DNA of 64,000 bases from Streptomyces sp. IMTB 2501. GTDB taxonomy: Bacteria; Actinomycetota; Actinomycetes; Streptomycetales; Streptomycetaceae. Positions 53,049 to 63,226 of the stretch are shown here, one piece after another. The notes beneath the pieces were generated by a model that saw only the letters and a list, made by a program, of their open reading frames with translations, ran no database searches and was not told where the DNA came from. Numbering within the stretch: position 1 is the stretch's first letter; every line of letters begins with the position of its first letter. The position numbers were made by a program, and so were the translations under genes. The DNA lies in NCBI RefSeq assembly GCF_001953885.1, contig NZ_MQUS01000001.1, forward strand, positions 682,001-746,000, in the 5' to 3' direction.

Positions 53049-54257
53049 TCACCAGGCCACGGGCAGCTCGGCAAGGCAGTGGAAGACGGGGTTCTCACGA
53101 AAACGGAGCCGAGACGCCTCGCAGGCCAGGCGGAGGGACGGCAGCCTGGTGAAGAGGGAGCCGAGGGCGAGTGTCACCTCCAGTCGGCCCAGCGACGCGC
53201 CGAGGCAGAAGTGGGAGCCATGACCCCACAGCAGATGGCCGGAGGCATCGCGGTGGATGTCGAGGCGTGCGGGGTCGGGGAAGACGGAGGCGTCGTGGTT
53301 GGCGGCGAGCAGGCTGATCATCACCGACTCGCCCTCTCTGACCAGGGTCTCGCCGATCCTCAGGTCCTCGGTGGCCTGGCGCACGACGCCGTCCTGGATG
53401 ATCGACCAGAAGCGCATCGACTCCTCCACGAATTTCGGCAAGAGCGCCCCGCTCTCGGTGAGGACCTCGGCGCGCAGCCCGTCGTCGGTCAGCAGGCTCA
53501 ACGTGCTGACCGCGATCTGCGTGGCGGTCGACTCGTGGCCGGCGATGAGCAGGAGTTTGAGGACTCCCAGGAGATCGGCGCGGTCGAGTTCGCCGGTGGC
53601 CACGTGGTTGAGGACGAGACGGCTGACCAGGTCGTCACCCGGGTCGTACTCCTTGGCACGCGCTTGCTCGTCGAGGAAGGCGATGATCCGATGGTGCGCA
53701 GCCAGTGAGACCGCCGGGTCACTGTCCATGAGCAGGATCTGGGTCTGCTCCAGGAAGAACGCGGTGTGCTCGTCCGGGATCCCCAGCAGCCGGGCGATGA
53801 CCAGCGCCGACACCTTGCCGGCGAAGTCCCGTACCAGGTCCGCGGGTTGCGGACCGGCTGCCAGCGCGTCGGCCGTCTGGTCGGTCAACTCCTGGATCCG
53901 GGGCCGTAGCGCGCGCACCCGGCGCACGGTGAACTCCGGGGCGACCATCCTGCGCAGCCGACTGTGTTCCGGATCGTCCATGCGCAGGAATCCGCTCGGT
54001 CGGCCGTCGGCGGGCACGGGGATCCGCAACGGAAAGCCGGGCCGGGTCTCATCGGCGCTCAGCCGGGGGTCCTTGATGGCGGCCTTCACATCCTCGTAGC
54101 GGGTGATCAACCAGACCAGCTGTTCCTCACCGGCGCCCGCTGGCAGACGGACCAGCGTCGGAGGGCCGTCACGAACCACACCAAGGGCCGGCGGCGGCGA
54201 CATCGGACACACGCGGGCCAGCGGCCAGTCGAGCACACTGGAGTATGCACCGGGCAT
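53049..54257 (-). CDS. Cytochrome P450
   Basis: 402 residues from the ATG at 54257 (RBS GGGGAGG). Complete P450: I-helix LLIAGHESTA (AGxxT oxygen-activation site), K-helix EESMRFW (ExxR), and the haem-Cys loop WGHGSHFCLGASL, where Trp replaces the usual Phe of FGxGxHxCxG. Size and motifs place it with bacterial class I P450s (CYP105-like). It needs a ferredoxin and reductase; none adjoins. Likely hydroxylates a small lipophilic substrate. Intact amid pseudogenes. Confidence 0.92.
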   Translation of the reverse strand: MPGAYSSVLDWPLARVCPMSPPPALGVVRDGPPTLVRLPAGAGEEQLVWLITRYEDVKAAIKDPRLSADETRPGFPLRIPVPADGRPSGFLRMDDPEHSRLRRMVAPEFTVRRVRALRPRIQELTDQTADALAAGPQPADLVRDFAGKVSALVIARLLGIPDEHTAFFLEQTQILLMDSDPAVSLAAHHRIIAFLDEQARAKEYDPGDDLVSRLVLNHVATGELDRADLLGVLKLLLIAGHESTATQIAVSTLSLLTDDGLRAEVLTESGALLPKFVEESMRFWSIIQDGVVRQATEDLRIGETLVREGESVMISLLAANHDASVFPDPARLDIHRDASGHLLWGHGSHFCLGASLGRLEVTLALGSLFTRLPSLRLACEASRLRFRENPVFHCLAELPVAW

Positions 54258-54398
54258 GGTCCTCCCCCTACATCGCGTACGAATACCCGCGCCACCCGGC
54301 ATCCCCGGCGGCGGGTGCCCCGACCGGACCAGACAAGCACCCACCACTGACACCCCGGTGACCAACCGCTGACTCCCGCACCGGTTCACCTGAGGCTG

Positions 54399-54551
54399 AT
54401 GGTCGGCGACAGAGAGAGTGAGCCGTTCTGGAGCGAGTTCCTGCACAGCCTGCGGGCCCGCGTCCCGGGCGGGGGCCGTCCGGTCATCGCCGACCACCGC
54501 GGTGGGCCGGTCAAGGCCCTGCGCAAGGTCCGGCCGGGTGATTTCGTGTAG
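54399..54551 (+). pseudogene. IS256/Mutator-type transposase fragment
   Basis: A 50-residue stub, GDRESEPFWSEFLHSLRARV then PVIADHRGGPVKALRKVRPG, matches the catalytic-core section of Mutator-family transposases (W..FL..L..RGL.GVRLVISD.H.GL..A). Both ends of the element and its inverted repeats are absent. Confidence 0.55.
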
Positions 54552-54684
54552 TCAGAATCCTGGGTCCTGACCGCGCCGCCGTGAAGGGCTGGCTCTATGA
54601 GGTACAGGCCAGGATGAACTCTGGAACGTGCCGGCCCCGGCTTGAGCAGGCGGCGCTGGATGCCGCGGCGGCCGGTGCTCCTTC

Positions 54685-55191
54685 TCAGCCGGGGATGGCG
54701 GTGGTAGCGAGGGTCAGGTGGACGGCCCGATCGTGGAGGGCCGCCGTGCTGACGACCGCAACCGTCTCCTCCCCGATCTCGGCGAGCGTGGCGATGTGGT
54801 TGCCACACGTGAACCGCCGCGCCTCGAACGCCGCTCCGTTCACGACCAGTTGGCCTGTCCCGGCAGTCAGTACGTCGGGCAGCGAGATCGGTCCGTCGGG
54901 CGATGAGTTGTAAAGGACCTCACCCAGGACTGCATCGGGCTCCAGGGTCGAGAACACACGGATGTGCTCGGGCAGGCGCCGCTGGGTGGTGACCTGAACC
55001 AGCATGGTGTGCTCCTCGTAATATCCGAGGTCGAGACGCTGGAGGAGGCCGTCGACCTGCCCCTGGCCCACCAGGCGGCGCCAGCCGGGCTCGGGCCGCG
55101 CGAGGACAGCCACCGGGCGGCCGAACTCCCGTAGGGTCTCCAGCCAGATGCGATCGACGGGACGGCCGGGCTGGGCGGAGCCTTGGAACAT
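54685..55191 (-). CDS. Hypothetical protein
   Basis: 168 residues with RBS GAGGGGG. Composition is that of a real protein: RLDLGYYEEHTMLVQVTTQR, HIRVFSTLEPDAVLGEVLYN, and RRFTCGNHIATLAEIGEETV. No signal peptide or membrane segment. No family recognised. It stands between a transposase stub and decayed genes. Confidence 0.6.
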   Translation of the reverse strand: MFQGSAQPGRPVDRIWLETLREFGRPVAVLARPEPGWRRLVGQGQVDGLLQRLDLGYYEEHTMLVQVTTQRRLPEHIRVFSTLEPDAVLGEVLYNSSPDGPISLPDVLTAGTGQLVVNGAAFEARRFTCGNHIATLAEIGEETVAVVSTAALHDRAVHLTLATTAIPG

Positions 55192-55332
55192 GATGCCCCC
55201 TCTGGATGGTTACAGGTACGGGTGCGATGCCAACTCATCGTGGCATCACACCGGTTATGGCGGGCCCGCATCTCGACGAACCGATCAGGATGCACCGCAC
55301 GATGCGGAGTACTGAAGTGCGGTCAGAACCTG

Positions 55333-55661
55333 TCAGTTGCCGTATTGCATCTGCCATGGCAGGGCAGCCAGATCAGGGACGGATGCCAGTTCTGCGAGGC
55401 GCGGAAGGCGATGTGCACGCGGATGGCCGCTGCTGTTGCGTTGGGCGAACGGGACCTCACTGTCGGCCGTCGCCAGCATGGTGCCGTCGTCGAGGAGCAG
55501 GCGCCACGTACCGTCCCCGAGCGGACAGCGCAGCCCCACCGGACGGTGCCCTCGACGACGGACTCCAGGAACACCCCGCGCAGCCGGCCGTGGTCGATCT
55601 CCGTGTCGGCGCCGACGACCGCGGTGCGGCGCGCGTGGGCGGAGTTCACGGCGCTGTCCAC
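55333..55661 (-). pseudogene. Hypothetical gene with frameshift
   Basis: From a GTG at 55661, VDSAVNSAHARRTAVVGADT and LRGVFLESVVEGTVRW read well, then the good frame shifts to CPLGDGTWRLLLDDGTMLAT and HRLPRLAELASVPDLAALPW, ending at 55333. No RBS. One indel near 55540 seems to break it. Function unknown. Confidence 0.4.
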
Positions 55662-55814
55662 TGTTAAGGCGGCTGAATTGCCGGAAGGGTCCCCCAAAAG
55701 GCGACTTTGAAACGCGGCTTGCCGACGCCGCACCCGAGCCCTCCTGGACCGCAGCGAAACGCTCAGCCCCGTCGGGTCGACGAGGTACAGGCCACGATGC
55801 ACTCGCCGCAGGTG

Positions 55815-56216
55815 TCACGGAAACGCGGCAAGAACCCTCCAGTTGGCCATTTCAGTCGTCTGTCGCGGAAGGCGGAGCCGTCCGGCTGTGCAGCTGAATG
55901 CCATGCCCAGGGCGGACACCCCTGTGCACCCGGCGGCCGCGTACACGAGTGAGGATCCGACGGCACCGAGGGCGCTGCCGGCCGAGTAGAAGACATGCCA
56001 GCGTGCGATCTTCGCTCGGGCGTCATCCAGGGAGACGTCACGCCCTGGGCGGCTCCACTGCTGAATATCCGGGTCGAGACTGGCGTCCACGAGGGTCTGG
56101 GCATCGTCCTGTCGCCATGGACGTAGTTCCACGTGCTCTGCGATGAGCCGCAACACGGGTTGTTCGATCTGGTTCATCCGGCCTGCAGGCACTACGGCAG
56201 GTGTCGAAGAGATCAT
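55815..56216 (-). pseudogene. GNAT acetyltransferase N-terminal remnant
   Basis: LIAEHVELRPWRQDDAQTLV, DASLDPDIQQWSR and SLDDARAKIARWH are the first two GNAT helices and strand. The rest has no acetyl-CoA motif A (no Q/RxxGxG/A) and reads like debris. Confidence 0.5.
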
Positions 56217-56341
56217 CGTCGCATCGTGTCACCTGGTGACGGTCACTCAGCGACCCCTCTCCAGGATCAGCGACAGGCACTGGCACCACTGCTGCCTGCC
56301 CAACGACCGACTGTCCTCCGAGCGGCGGACCGCCTCCGTCT

Positions 56342-57039
56342 TCGCCGGGCTGGTGATTCACGACGAGGCGTGCCTCGCGGAACTGTCGGCGGCGGCTGAG
56401 GAACTGGCCGCGGACGGCCCGGTCGAGGCGACTCCATCGAGGACAAGCTCTACGACAAGTACAAGGCGGGCCGGGTCGAGGACGGCATGTACCTCGGCGC
56501 GCACAAGTCCGTGAAGGACCTCGGCGTGACGGTCCCCGACGAACTCAGGAAGTGCTTCGCCGCCTTCCGCCCCGTCATGAGTGGCGAGTCCGAAGCCGCA
56601 CATACCCGCGGCGGCGGCTCCGTGAGCGACAACGCCAACCGCTTCGTCTACTTCGAGCACTCGGGGGCGTACGGAAATCGGCCACCGAGGCGTCACCCTC
56701 GCCTCCTACAACTGGTCCGTCGACGCTCTCAAGTGGGACGCCTACGCCGACGACGAGCGATACCTGCGTGCGCTCGCCGGAGTACAGGCCATCTACGGCC
56801 GGCGCTGCGAGGTCTTCTTCACCACCAAGTGCAAGACCCAGTCGTGGATGCGTGACCACTACGCCTACGGGGAGGCATCCGTGCTGTTCCCCGGCCAGCA
56901 CACGGAACTGATCCCCGACATCCCCGCCTCCGAAGGGCCGCTGCATTTCGCAGGAGACCACACGTCCATCAAGCCCGCCTGGATCGAAGCCACCCTCGAA
57001 TCCGCCGTCCGGACGGCGCTGAAGGTCCACAGGGGCTGA
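56342..57039 (+). pseudogene. Flavin amine oxidase (L-amino-acid oxidase) C-terminal remnant
   Basis: SIEDKLYDKYKAGRVEDGMY up to GGGSVSDNANRFVYFEHSG is in one frame; a frameshift near 56680 leads to GVTLASYNWSVDALKWDAYA, KTQSWMRDHYAYGEASVLFP and GPLHFAGDHTSIKPAWIEAT, the FAD-binding end of flavin monoamine/L-amino-acid oxidases. A second indel near 56432 joins an unrecognised VIHDEACLAELSAAAEELAA piece. The N-terminal Rossmann half is absent. Confidence 0.75.
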
Positions 57040-57633
57040 CAACTGCTCCCGGCGGCGACCGCCGCCGACCGGCGTCGAGGCCCCGCTTCCCACCGCCGTC
57101 GCGGTCCGACAAGGCGGACGAAAGGCGGTGCCCGGCACCGATCCGCACATGAAACCACCCGTGGCGGGCCCGAAAGGCGCCCTCCACGGTCGCTGGAGGC
57201 GAAGTGCCGAGGGCGACTACCGAAGCCATGTCGAAACGACTTTGACGAAGAGTGGTACTGCCGTCACCTGCTGGGCGGTTGGGGTGTCGCGTCGGCACAG
57301 GGCCAACCGAGTACGGTCCCGCGAACCGAGCAGGGGCCCACGATCCGGGCGTTGCTGCCCGGCGCCGGCTCAGGCCGGCTGCGGGCCGCCGCGGAGCTCG
57401 GCACGCCGGACGGTGCGCTCCACCATCAGCAGACCGCGGGAGCGCCCGACGGGGCGCAGCGCCCGCTGAGCGGGCGTGGACCAGCGCCGGCACATGCCAC
57501 CGAGCACCGCCAAACGGGTTCCGCGGCCTTCGGGTACGGTCGCCATGCCGCCGACCGCGCTTTCCCCTACATGACGGCGTTCAGCCCCGCAGCCGACGCA
57601 CAGGGTCGAGGCCGGGACGCTGCGGCTGGGACT
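57040..57633. other. Gene-free interval
   Basis: 594 bp between the oxidase remnant and the YdcF-like gene. Several open frames exist on both strands but all are Arg/Pro-rich shadows; no gene, repeat or hairpin stands out. Confidence 0.4.
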
Positions 57634-58239
57634 TCAGCGGGCTGCGGGAGATGTGGAGTATGTCGCTCGCTGGCCGCGGAGTGTCCACAGTCCGTACAGA
57701 GCCAGCAGCGGTTTGACGATCATCCACTCGCCGGGGCGGTAATCGTCCGCGCGCACGAGCTTCTCGGCAAGATCAGGGCGCTGTTGCCGCAAGTACGCGC
57801 GGGCCTTGAGCGCGTGCGCCGGTTGGGAGACGATTTTGATGCGGTCGGCGTCCTCGATCAGTGGGGTCACGTTCATGACGTTCTCCCATGTCGTCCTGCT
57901 CTGGTCTTCGAGGAGCACTGCGCCGTCGAACCCGAGCGCCGACTTCGCGTAGTCGGCCATCAACTGCGCCTCCGCAGCGCCGCCGCTGGTCGCACCGCCG
58001 CTGAAGATCACCCGAGTGTCACGCGCACGGTCGCCGGTGATCGAGCGAAGTCCAGCACGGACTCGCCAGCGGTTGATCAAGTTCGCCGTCGCTTGGGGGT
58101 TTCGGTAACCCAGCACGACCACGGCCTCGGAAGCACCCCCTCCGCTCCCCATGAGAGCGCGAGACCAGCGCCAGTTCAACCACTCGCCCCAGGCCAGGGC
58201 TGCTGCTCCGGCGACCGCCAGTCCCGTCCCTCGTCGCAT
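57634..58239 (-). CDS. YdcF/SanA-like DUF218 protein
   Basis: 201 residues. One N-terminal hydrophobic segment, then EAVVVLGYRNPQAT, VIFSGGATSGGAAEAQLM, LLEDQSRTTWENV and KIVSQPAHALKARAYL, the four conserved blocks of DUF218. Members bind S-adenosylmethionine or act in envelope polymer processing (ElyC, SanA). Location on the inner membrane is likely. Confidence 0.85.
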   Translation of the reverse strand: MRRGTGLAVAGAAALAWGEWLNWRWSRALMGSGGGASEAVVVLGYRNPQATANLINRWRVRAGLRSITGDRARDTRVIFSGGATSGGAAEAQLMADYAKSALGFDGAVLLEDQSRTTWENVMNVTPLIEDADRIKIVSQPAHALKARAYLRQQRPDLAEKLVRADDYRPGEWMIVKPLLALYGLWTLRGQRATYSTSPAAR

Positions 58240-58355
58240 GCGGCGACTCTAGGGCACGTCGGTGTCGAACAGCGACCGCTCGCGTTGCCGGACCACCACC
58301 CGTGTCGTCGGAAATTGGATTGCCCGGGCAGCCGCATGACCCACAAGATCTGGCT

Positions 58356-58457
58356 ATGACCACGACCACCGCCTTGCTGCCGTTGCCCTCCGCCGAGCGA
58401 TCGGTGCGAGTCCAGCAGCCGGGCCGACCGCGAAGGCCGACGCTCCTGCCCGCATGA
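58356..58457 (+). CDS. Possible 33-residue leader coupled to LysE gene
   Basis: ATG 58356 opens MTTTTALLPLPSAERS, continues Arg/Pro-rich, and stops at 58457, overlapping the LysE ATG (ATGA at 58454). Overlap suggests translational coupling, but no RBS or homology supports it. Confidence 0.2.
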   Translation: MTTTTALLPLPSAERSVRVQQPGRPRRPTLLPA

Positions 58458-59086
58458 TCGGGGCCCTGGCCGCGGGACTCCTTGCCGGATACGGCATCGC
58501 CGTCCCGGTGGGAGCGGTCGCGACCTATCTCGTGGCTCTGACCGCTCGGACGTCCTTGAAAATCGGCGCCTGTGCCGCGCTGGGCGTCGCGACCGCAGAC
58601 GGCCTGTATGCACTGATCGCGGCGTTCGGCGGCGCCGCCCTGGTCCCGACGATCAAGCCGATCATGCTTCCCCTGCGGTATGTCTCGGCCCTTGTACTGC
58701 TCGTACTGGCAGTCCGCAGTGGCGTCTCGGCGATCCGCCGCCATCGCGAGCACAAGCCGACAACCCGGACCGATGAGGTCCCCCTCAGCCCGGCGCGGGC
58801 CTATGCGGGCCTTTTGGGGATCACGATGATGAACCCCATGACCGTGATCTACTTCGCGGCACTCGTGCTGGGCAGTCGGAGCACAGCCGTTCAGAACCAC
58901 TTCCAGCAAGCCGCGTTCGTTCTCGCGGCCTTCGTCGCATCCGCAAGCTGGCAGCTGTTCCTGGCAAGCGGCGGAGCACTGCTCGGCCGAACACTGACCG
59001 GCACCCGAGGGCGACTCATGACCGCCCTTGGCTCCAGCACACTGATCACTGCACTGGCCGCGCATCTGCTGATCACAGCGCTATGA
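58454..59086 (+). CDS. LysE-family exporter
   Basis: 210 residues, six hydrophobic segments. GYGIAVPVGAVATYLVALTA in TM1 is the LysE P-x-G-P-like motif, GACAALGVATADGLYALIAA forms TM2, and GITMMNPMTVIYFAALVLG carries the conserved Asn-Pro. Exports an amino acid or related small molecule. The substrate cannot be read. Confidence 0.88.
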   Translation: MIGALAAGLLAGYGIAVPVGAVATYLVALTARTSLKIGACAALGVATADGLYALIAAFGGAALVPTIKPIMLPLRYVSALVLLVLAVRSGVSAIRRHREHKPTTRTDEVPLSPARAYAGLLGITMMNPMTVIYFAALVLGSRSTAVQNHFQQAAFVLAAFVASASWQLFLASGGALLGRTLTGTRGRLMTALGSSTLITALAAHLLITAL

Positions 59087-59303
59087 GCCGGGCGCCGACA
59101 GTGTTCCGGTGCCTGAGCGCCTCACGGTCAAATGTCGGAGGTCAGCGGCAGGGTCGCGGTGCGGTCGGATGCCCGCGAGCGCACCGTGAATCCCCACGGG
59201 CTGTCAAAGCCCTTTGGCGATCTGCGCCTTCAGGGCCCCCTCATCCACCTGCGGCCGTGTCGTCTGCGCCCGGGGATCCGCGGCCTGTGTGCGGACCGGC
59301 CAG

Positions 59304-59337
59304 GGGCTGGGGAGCCCGGCGAGCGGCTCCCCAGCCC
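59304..59337. terminator. Strong terminator hairpin
   Basis: A perfect 13-bp stem, GGGCTGGGGAGCC (59304-59316) with 59325-59337, closes an 8-nt loop, 14 bp past the stop of the minus-strand phosphodiesterase. Confidence 0.8.
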
Positions 59338-59350
59338 GCAGACCGTGAGG

Positions 59351-61027
59351 TCAGCGCACGGGCAGTGCGGGTGTGTGCTCGGCGCGTACGGCGTCCAGGG
59401 CCCGCGGGTCGAGCCCGAGGAGCCGCAGGATCGTCGGGGCGATCTGGGTGGTCTCGACCGGGGCGGCGAACCGGACGTCGTGCGGGGTGACGGCGCCGGA
59501 GACGACGAGCGGGACATCGAGGTCGTCGGCGTGGGAGCCGCCGTGCTCGGCGATCTTCTTCTTGCCGCCGGTGTAGACGACGCCGTACTGGCTGATACCG
59601 AACAGGTCAGGCACCCGGGAGTCGCCCGGCTTCACATGGAAGTACCGGGCGGCGTCCGCGCCCGCGTACAGGGTGCGCAGGCCGCTCGCCGTGAAGGGCT
59701 TGGCGTTGCCGTCGATGCCGTTGCCGGTGCCGGCCTGGGCGAGCAGATACGCCTTGGCGAAGTCGGTGGCGGCCTTCGAGCGGTCGGTGAGCCAGATCAG
59801 CATGGCGTCGTCGTCCACGGCGTGTGCGACCAGGTCGCCGGAGCCCGGGTGGGCCTTCTTCCAGGCGGCGTTGAGGCCGTCCAGGAGGGGGCCGTCGTCG
59901 ATGCGGGTGAGCGCCTTCGGGTCGGTCGGCGACTGGCCGTGCTTGGCGGACAGGACGACCGTGGTGCTGCTGTCCAGGTGCCGCTTGCGGAGTTCGGCGA
60001 CCAACGCGCCGACTTCCTTGTCGACGAAGGCGAGGTTCTTCTCCAGCAGCGGTCCGGGCACACCCTTTGCCTTGTAGCCGCCGGCCAGCCCGTCGGAGGC
60101 GGGCAGCTTCTGGGCGGTCGACACGGACTGGAAGTTCATGCCGAATATCGCCGGGGTGCCGGCCTTGTGGGTGCCGCTGTGATCGTAGCCGTCGATCTCG
60201 TTGAGCACGGCCTGCACCTTGTAGCCGTCGTACTGCTCGGTCGCCGCGTTGTCCTTGGTCCAGTCGTCGCCCGCGGGGTAGCCGGTGGCGGTGCTGTTGA
60301 TCTCGGGGGCGAACAGGTCCTGGATGCCGTTGCCCGAGGGGCCGTTGAGGATGTCGTACGCCACGTGCTTGTCGGACCACGCGGTCCGCAGCCCGGCCTT
60401 GCGGGCCACGTTGAAGACCGTGTTCACCCGCAGGTACGCGTGCGGGGACACCGGCGCGCAGGACTTCGGGTCGACCGGCAGCTTCGTCGGGTCGATGAGG
60501 CTCGCGGCGTGACCGGTCATCTTCAGGATGCTGCCGGGCAGTCCGGTCAGGCCCTGGCCCGCGTCGATGGAGTCCTTGTTCTTGTCGAGGTCCTCGGTGA
60601 GGTCGACCTCGGCGCCGGACTTGGCGCCCGCGCACTTGGTGGTGCCGGCCGGGAGCAGGGCGGCGTCATAGCCGTCGTCGTAGTAGACGCCCGTGGTGCC
60701 CGGGTTGCCGCCGGTGAGCTGGCCGACCATGCCGGGGAACGAGTCCGAGGGGATGGTGGTTCTCGCGTGTGTGTACTCCACGCCACCGCCCACGAGCCGC
60801 GCGAGCGCCGACTGCGGGTGGCGGGCGATGTACCAGGCCAAGTCGGACTGGTGCAGGCCGTCGACCGACAGCAGCAGGACGTGCCGGGCGGCGGCCTGGT
60901 GTCCGGGCGTGTGCGCCGCGGCGGGCTCGATGGCCGTGGCCGTGAGCGCGCTGGTGGCGGCGAGCGCGGCGGCTGCCGCGGTGACTGTGCGTGCCGGACG
61001 GGCCGGACGGGCCGAACGTCGGATCAA
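59351..61027 (-). CDS. Secreted type I phosphodiesterase/nucleotide pyrophosphatase
   Basis: 558 residues from a rare TTG start at 61027 with AGGAG five bases upstream. Signal peptide to about residue 38. Alkaline-phosphatase superfamily: HVLLLSVDGLHQSD (first metal Asp), Thr nucleophile in RTTIPSDSFPGM, later metal site VVLSAKHGQSP and AEHGGSHADDLDVPLVVSG (His-Gly-Gly). PF01663-type enzymes cleave nucleotides or phosphodiesters. Strong hairpin downstream; a single-gene unit. Confidence 0.9.
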   Translation of the reverse strand: MIRRSARPARPARTVTAAAAALAATSALTATAIEPAAAHTPGHQAAARHVLLLSVDGLHQSDLAWYIARHPQSALARLVGGGVEYTHARTTIPSDSFPGMVGQLTGGNPGTTGVYYDDGYDAALLPAGTTKCAGAKSGAEVDLTEDLDKNKDSIDAGQGLTGLPGSILKMTGHAASLIDPTKLPVDPKSCAPVSPHAYLRVNTVFNVARKAGLRTAWSDKHVAYDILNGPSGNGIQDLFAPEINSTATGYPAGDDWTKDNAATEQYDGYKVQAVLNEIDGYDHSGTHKAGTPAIFGMNFQSVSTAQKLPASDGLAGGYKAKGVPGPLLEKNLAFVDKEVGALVAELRKRHLDSSTTVVLSAKHGQSPTDPKALTRIDDGPLLDGLNAAWKKAHPGSGDLVAHAVDDDAMLIWLTDRSKAATDFAKAYLLAQAGTGNGIDGNAKPFTASGLRTLYAGADAARYFHVKPGDSRVPDLFGISQYGVVYTGGKKKIAEHGGSHADDLDVPLVVSGAVTPHDVRFAAPVETTQIAPTILRLLGLDPRALDAVRAEHTPALPVR

Positions 61028-61299
61028 GGGTGCTCCTCAGGCAGTGCGGGAGGGGGGCGGCATGCGGTCCGTGCGGGGACATCCGAAGGGCCGAACGTGT
61101 ACGGAAGCGGACGTCCGTGCCGTGTTCTGACCAAGAAACTCACGTGGACACGCAAAGCCGCGTGTCAGGTGCCCGCAGCCTTCCGCGTGCTGGTCCGACT
61201 CCATGGACGAGGAGACCCCAGGCGCCGAACCCGCTCCCGCGGCCGCAGGGACGGCACCTCGACTCGCTCTCCCCGGCGCTCGGCAGCCGACGGATACGG

Positions 61300-62696
61300 C
61301 TATGCGAGAGTCGGCTTTTCCCTGCTGTAGAGCCAGGTGTCGAACAGGCCGGTCAGATCCATGCCGGACTCTTTCTCGCACAGCTTGATGAACTGGGTGG
61401 TGTGGGCGTTGCCGTGTCGGTGTTGCTCGGTCCACTTCTTCAAAATGGTGAAGAAGCTTGTGTCGCCGACGGTTTCGCGGAGACGGTGGAGGGTCATGGC
61501 CCCACGTCCGTAGACGGGAGAGTCGGACACCTGCTTCGCGCTTGGGGGTTGCGCTGGTGGGAAGTCCCAGATCCCCTCGCTTTCGGGGTGGGTGCCGTCG
61601 TAGAAGGCGCCGAAGGTCTCGTCGGCGGTCGTGTCATCCTGGTCTTCCTGCCAGAGCCATTCGGCGTAGGTGGCGAACCCTTCGCTGAGCCACATGTCCT
61701 GCCAGGAGCGCGGTGTGACGGAGTTCCCGAACCATTGATGGGCAAGTTCGTGCACGACCAGCGTTTCGCCGGGGGCCTTCTCGAAGTACGGCTTGGTCTG
61801 GGTCTCCAGCGCGTACTCCAGATCGGGGAGATGATCGACGATCGCCCCGGTGACGGCAAAGGGATACCGGCCGAACCGGCTGCTCGCCCAGTCGATGACC
61901 TCGGGGACCAGCTCGGTCATGTCGGGGGAGTCCTCGACCTCGTCGGGGTCGATGGCGATGTGTACCGGCAGCCCCTGCGTGGTGGTCGTGGTGGATATGT
62001 CGAAGCTGCCCACTACGACGGTCGCGACATGGCTGGCCATCGGCTCACCCATATGCCAACGCGACGTCGTACGCCGTCCCTTGTCCCGTATCCCGGTCAG
62101 TTCGCCGTTGCTGACCGCTGTGTAGCCCTTGGGGACGGTGATGGTGATGTCGTACAGAGCTTTGTCGGACGGATGATGGTTGCCCGGGAACCAGGTCATC
62201 GAGCCTGTCGGTTCTCCGAGCGCCGCCGCGCCGTCGTCGGTTTCGATCCACCCCTCCACGTCGTCGTCCGCAGCAGTGATCATCTTCGGGGTGCCGGAGT
62301 AATGGATGGTGGTCGTGAAGGTCGCGCCGGTCTTGAGCGGATGAGCGGGCGTGAGGGTGAGCTTGTTCTTCTTGCTGCTCACCTCGGCGTCGGCTCCGTC
62401 GATGCTCGCGTCGCGCACGCGCAGGCCCGCGAGGTCGAGGGAGAAGCGGCTCAGCGGCTGTTCGGCCCGGGCTGTGATCACCGCGGTACCGCCAGGTCGT
62501 TGGTCTCCGGGACGTAGTCGAGTGTCAACTCGTAATGCGCGACGTCGTAGCCGCGGTTGCCCAACGTGGGAAACAGGGCGTCCCCTGCCGAAGCCGCACC
62601 GGGTCTGGCGGATTCGTCGGGACGACCGTCGGAACTCGTGCAGGCGGTCCCGACGGTGAGGAGCAGCACGGTGAACAGAGCAGCCCGAGACGACAT
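61300..62696 (-). pseudogene. M1-family metallopeptidase gene broken by one frameshift
   Basis: MSSRAALFTVLLLTVGTACT opens at 62696 and reads to YELTLDYVPETNDLAV, then stops; the next frame continues TAVITARAEQPLSRFSLDLA to the end at 61300. One missing base near 62495 would restore a 464-residue protein. The catalytic zinc site is intact (HELAHQW, with Glu in WLSEGFATYAEW). The aminopeptidase GAMEN motif is replaced by LEYALETQT. A secreted peptidase, probably lipid-anchored; only the frameshift disables it. Confidence 0.8.
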
Positions 62697-63226
62697 CAAA
62701 GAGCAAGTCCGAGAGCGTGCGCCCCGTCCGGACCACGACCGAGGCACCATGCGCTCGCGCACCGGGAGCCCATATCGAAAGGAATGCCATGTGGCAGCCG
62801 AGATGAAGGTAGCTCGTATCACGGTGGCGGCAGCCAGGCTGTGCCTCAACCTCAAGTTCCCCCTTTGCTGAGGTGTTCAGGGGCCGTGGTCAGCGGCCCG
62901 ATCTGTTGCGATCCTGGACCCTATCCGCACCCACCCTCGAATGTAAAAACTATTCCATGAAGTCTCCAAGGGACCGTGAAACGGCTCTCACCGGCTGCGT
63001 GTCAAAGTCGACGAGAAGGTGGGGCGGGATGCGGAGCCGACGGCCGGCGTGGTCGACTCTCCGCCGCCCAGGTCTCTCCCGCTGCACCGGGTCGCAGACG
63101 CGCTGCTCGCCGATGATCGTGCTCATGGCCCGTTGCCTGGCCCGGTCATGCGCTGCGCGGTAGGCGCTGTCCACGCGCCTCGATCGCTTCCGGCAGATCC
63201 GGCGCCGGCCCGGACAGGTGGTTGTG
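62697..63226. other. Interval without a convincing gene
   Basis: 530 bp. A minus-strand frame from ATG 63126 to 62950 (58 residues, MSTIIGEQRVCDPVQ... ending SRSLGDFME) looks weakly protein-like but has no clear RBS or known family. Nothing else stands out. Confidence 0.3.

Noticed and set aside
54258..54560. Complete insertion sequence
   Set aside because: Only a 50-residue transposase stub remains, with no terminal inverted repeats or target duplication visible.
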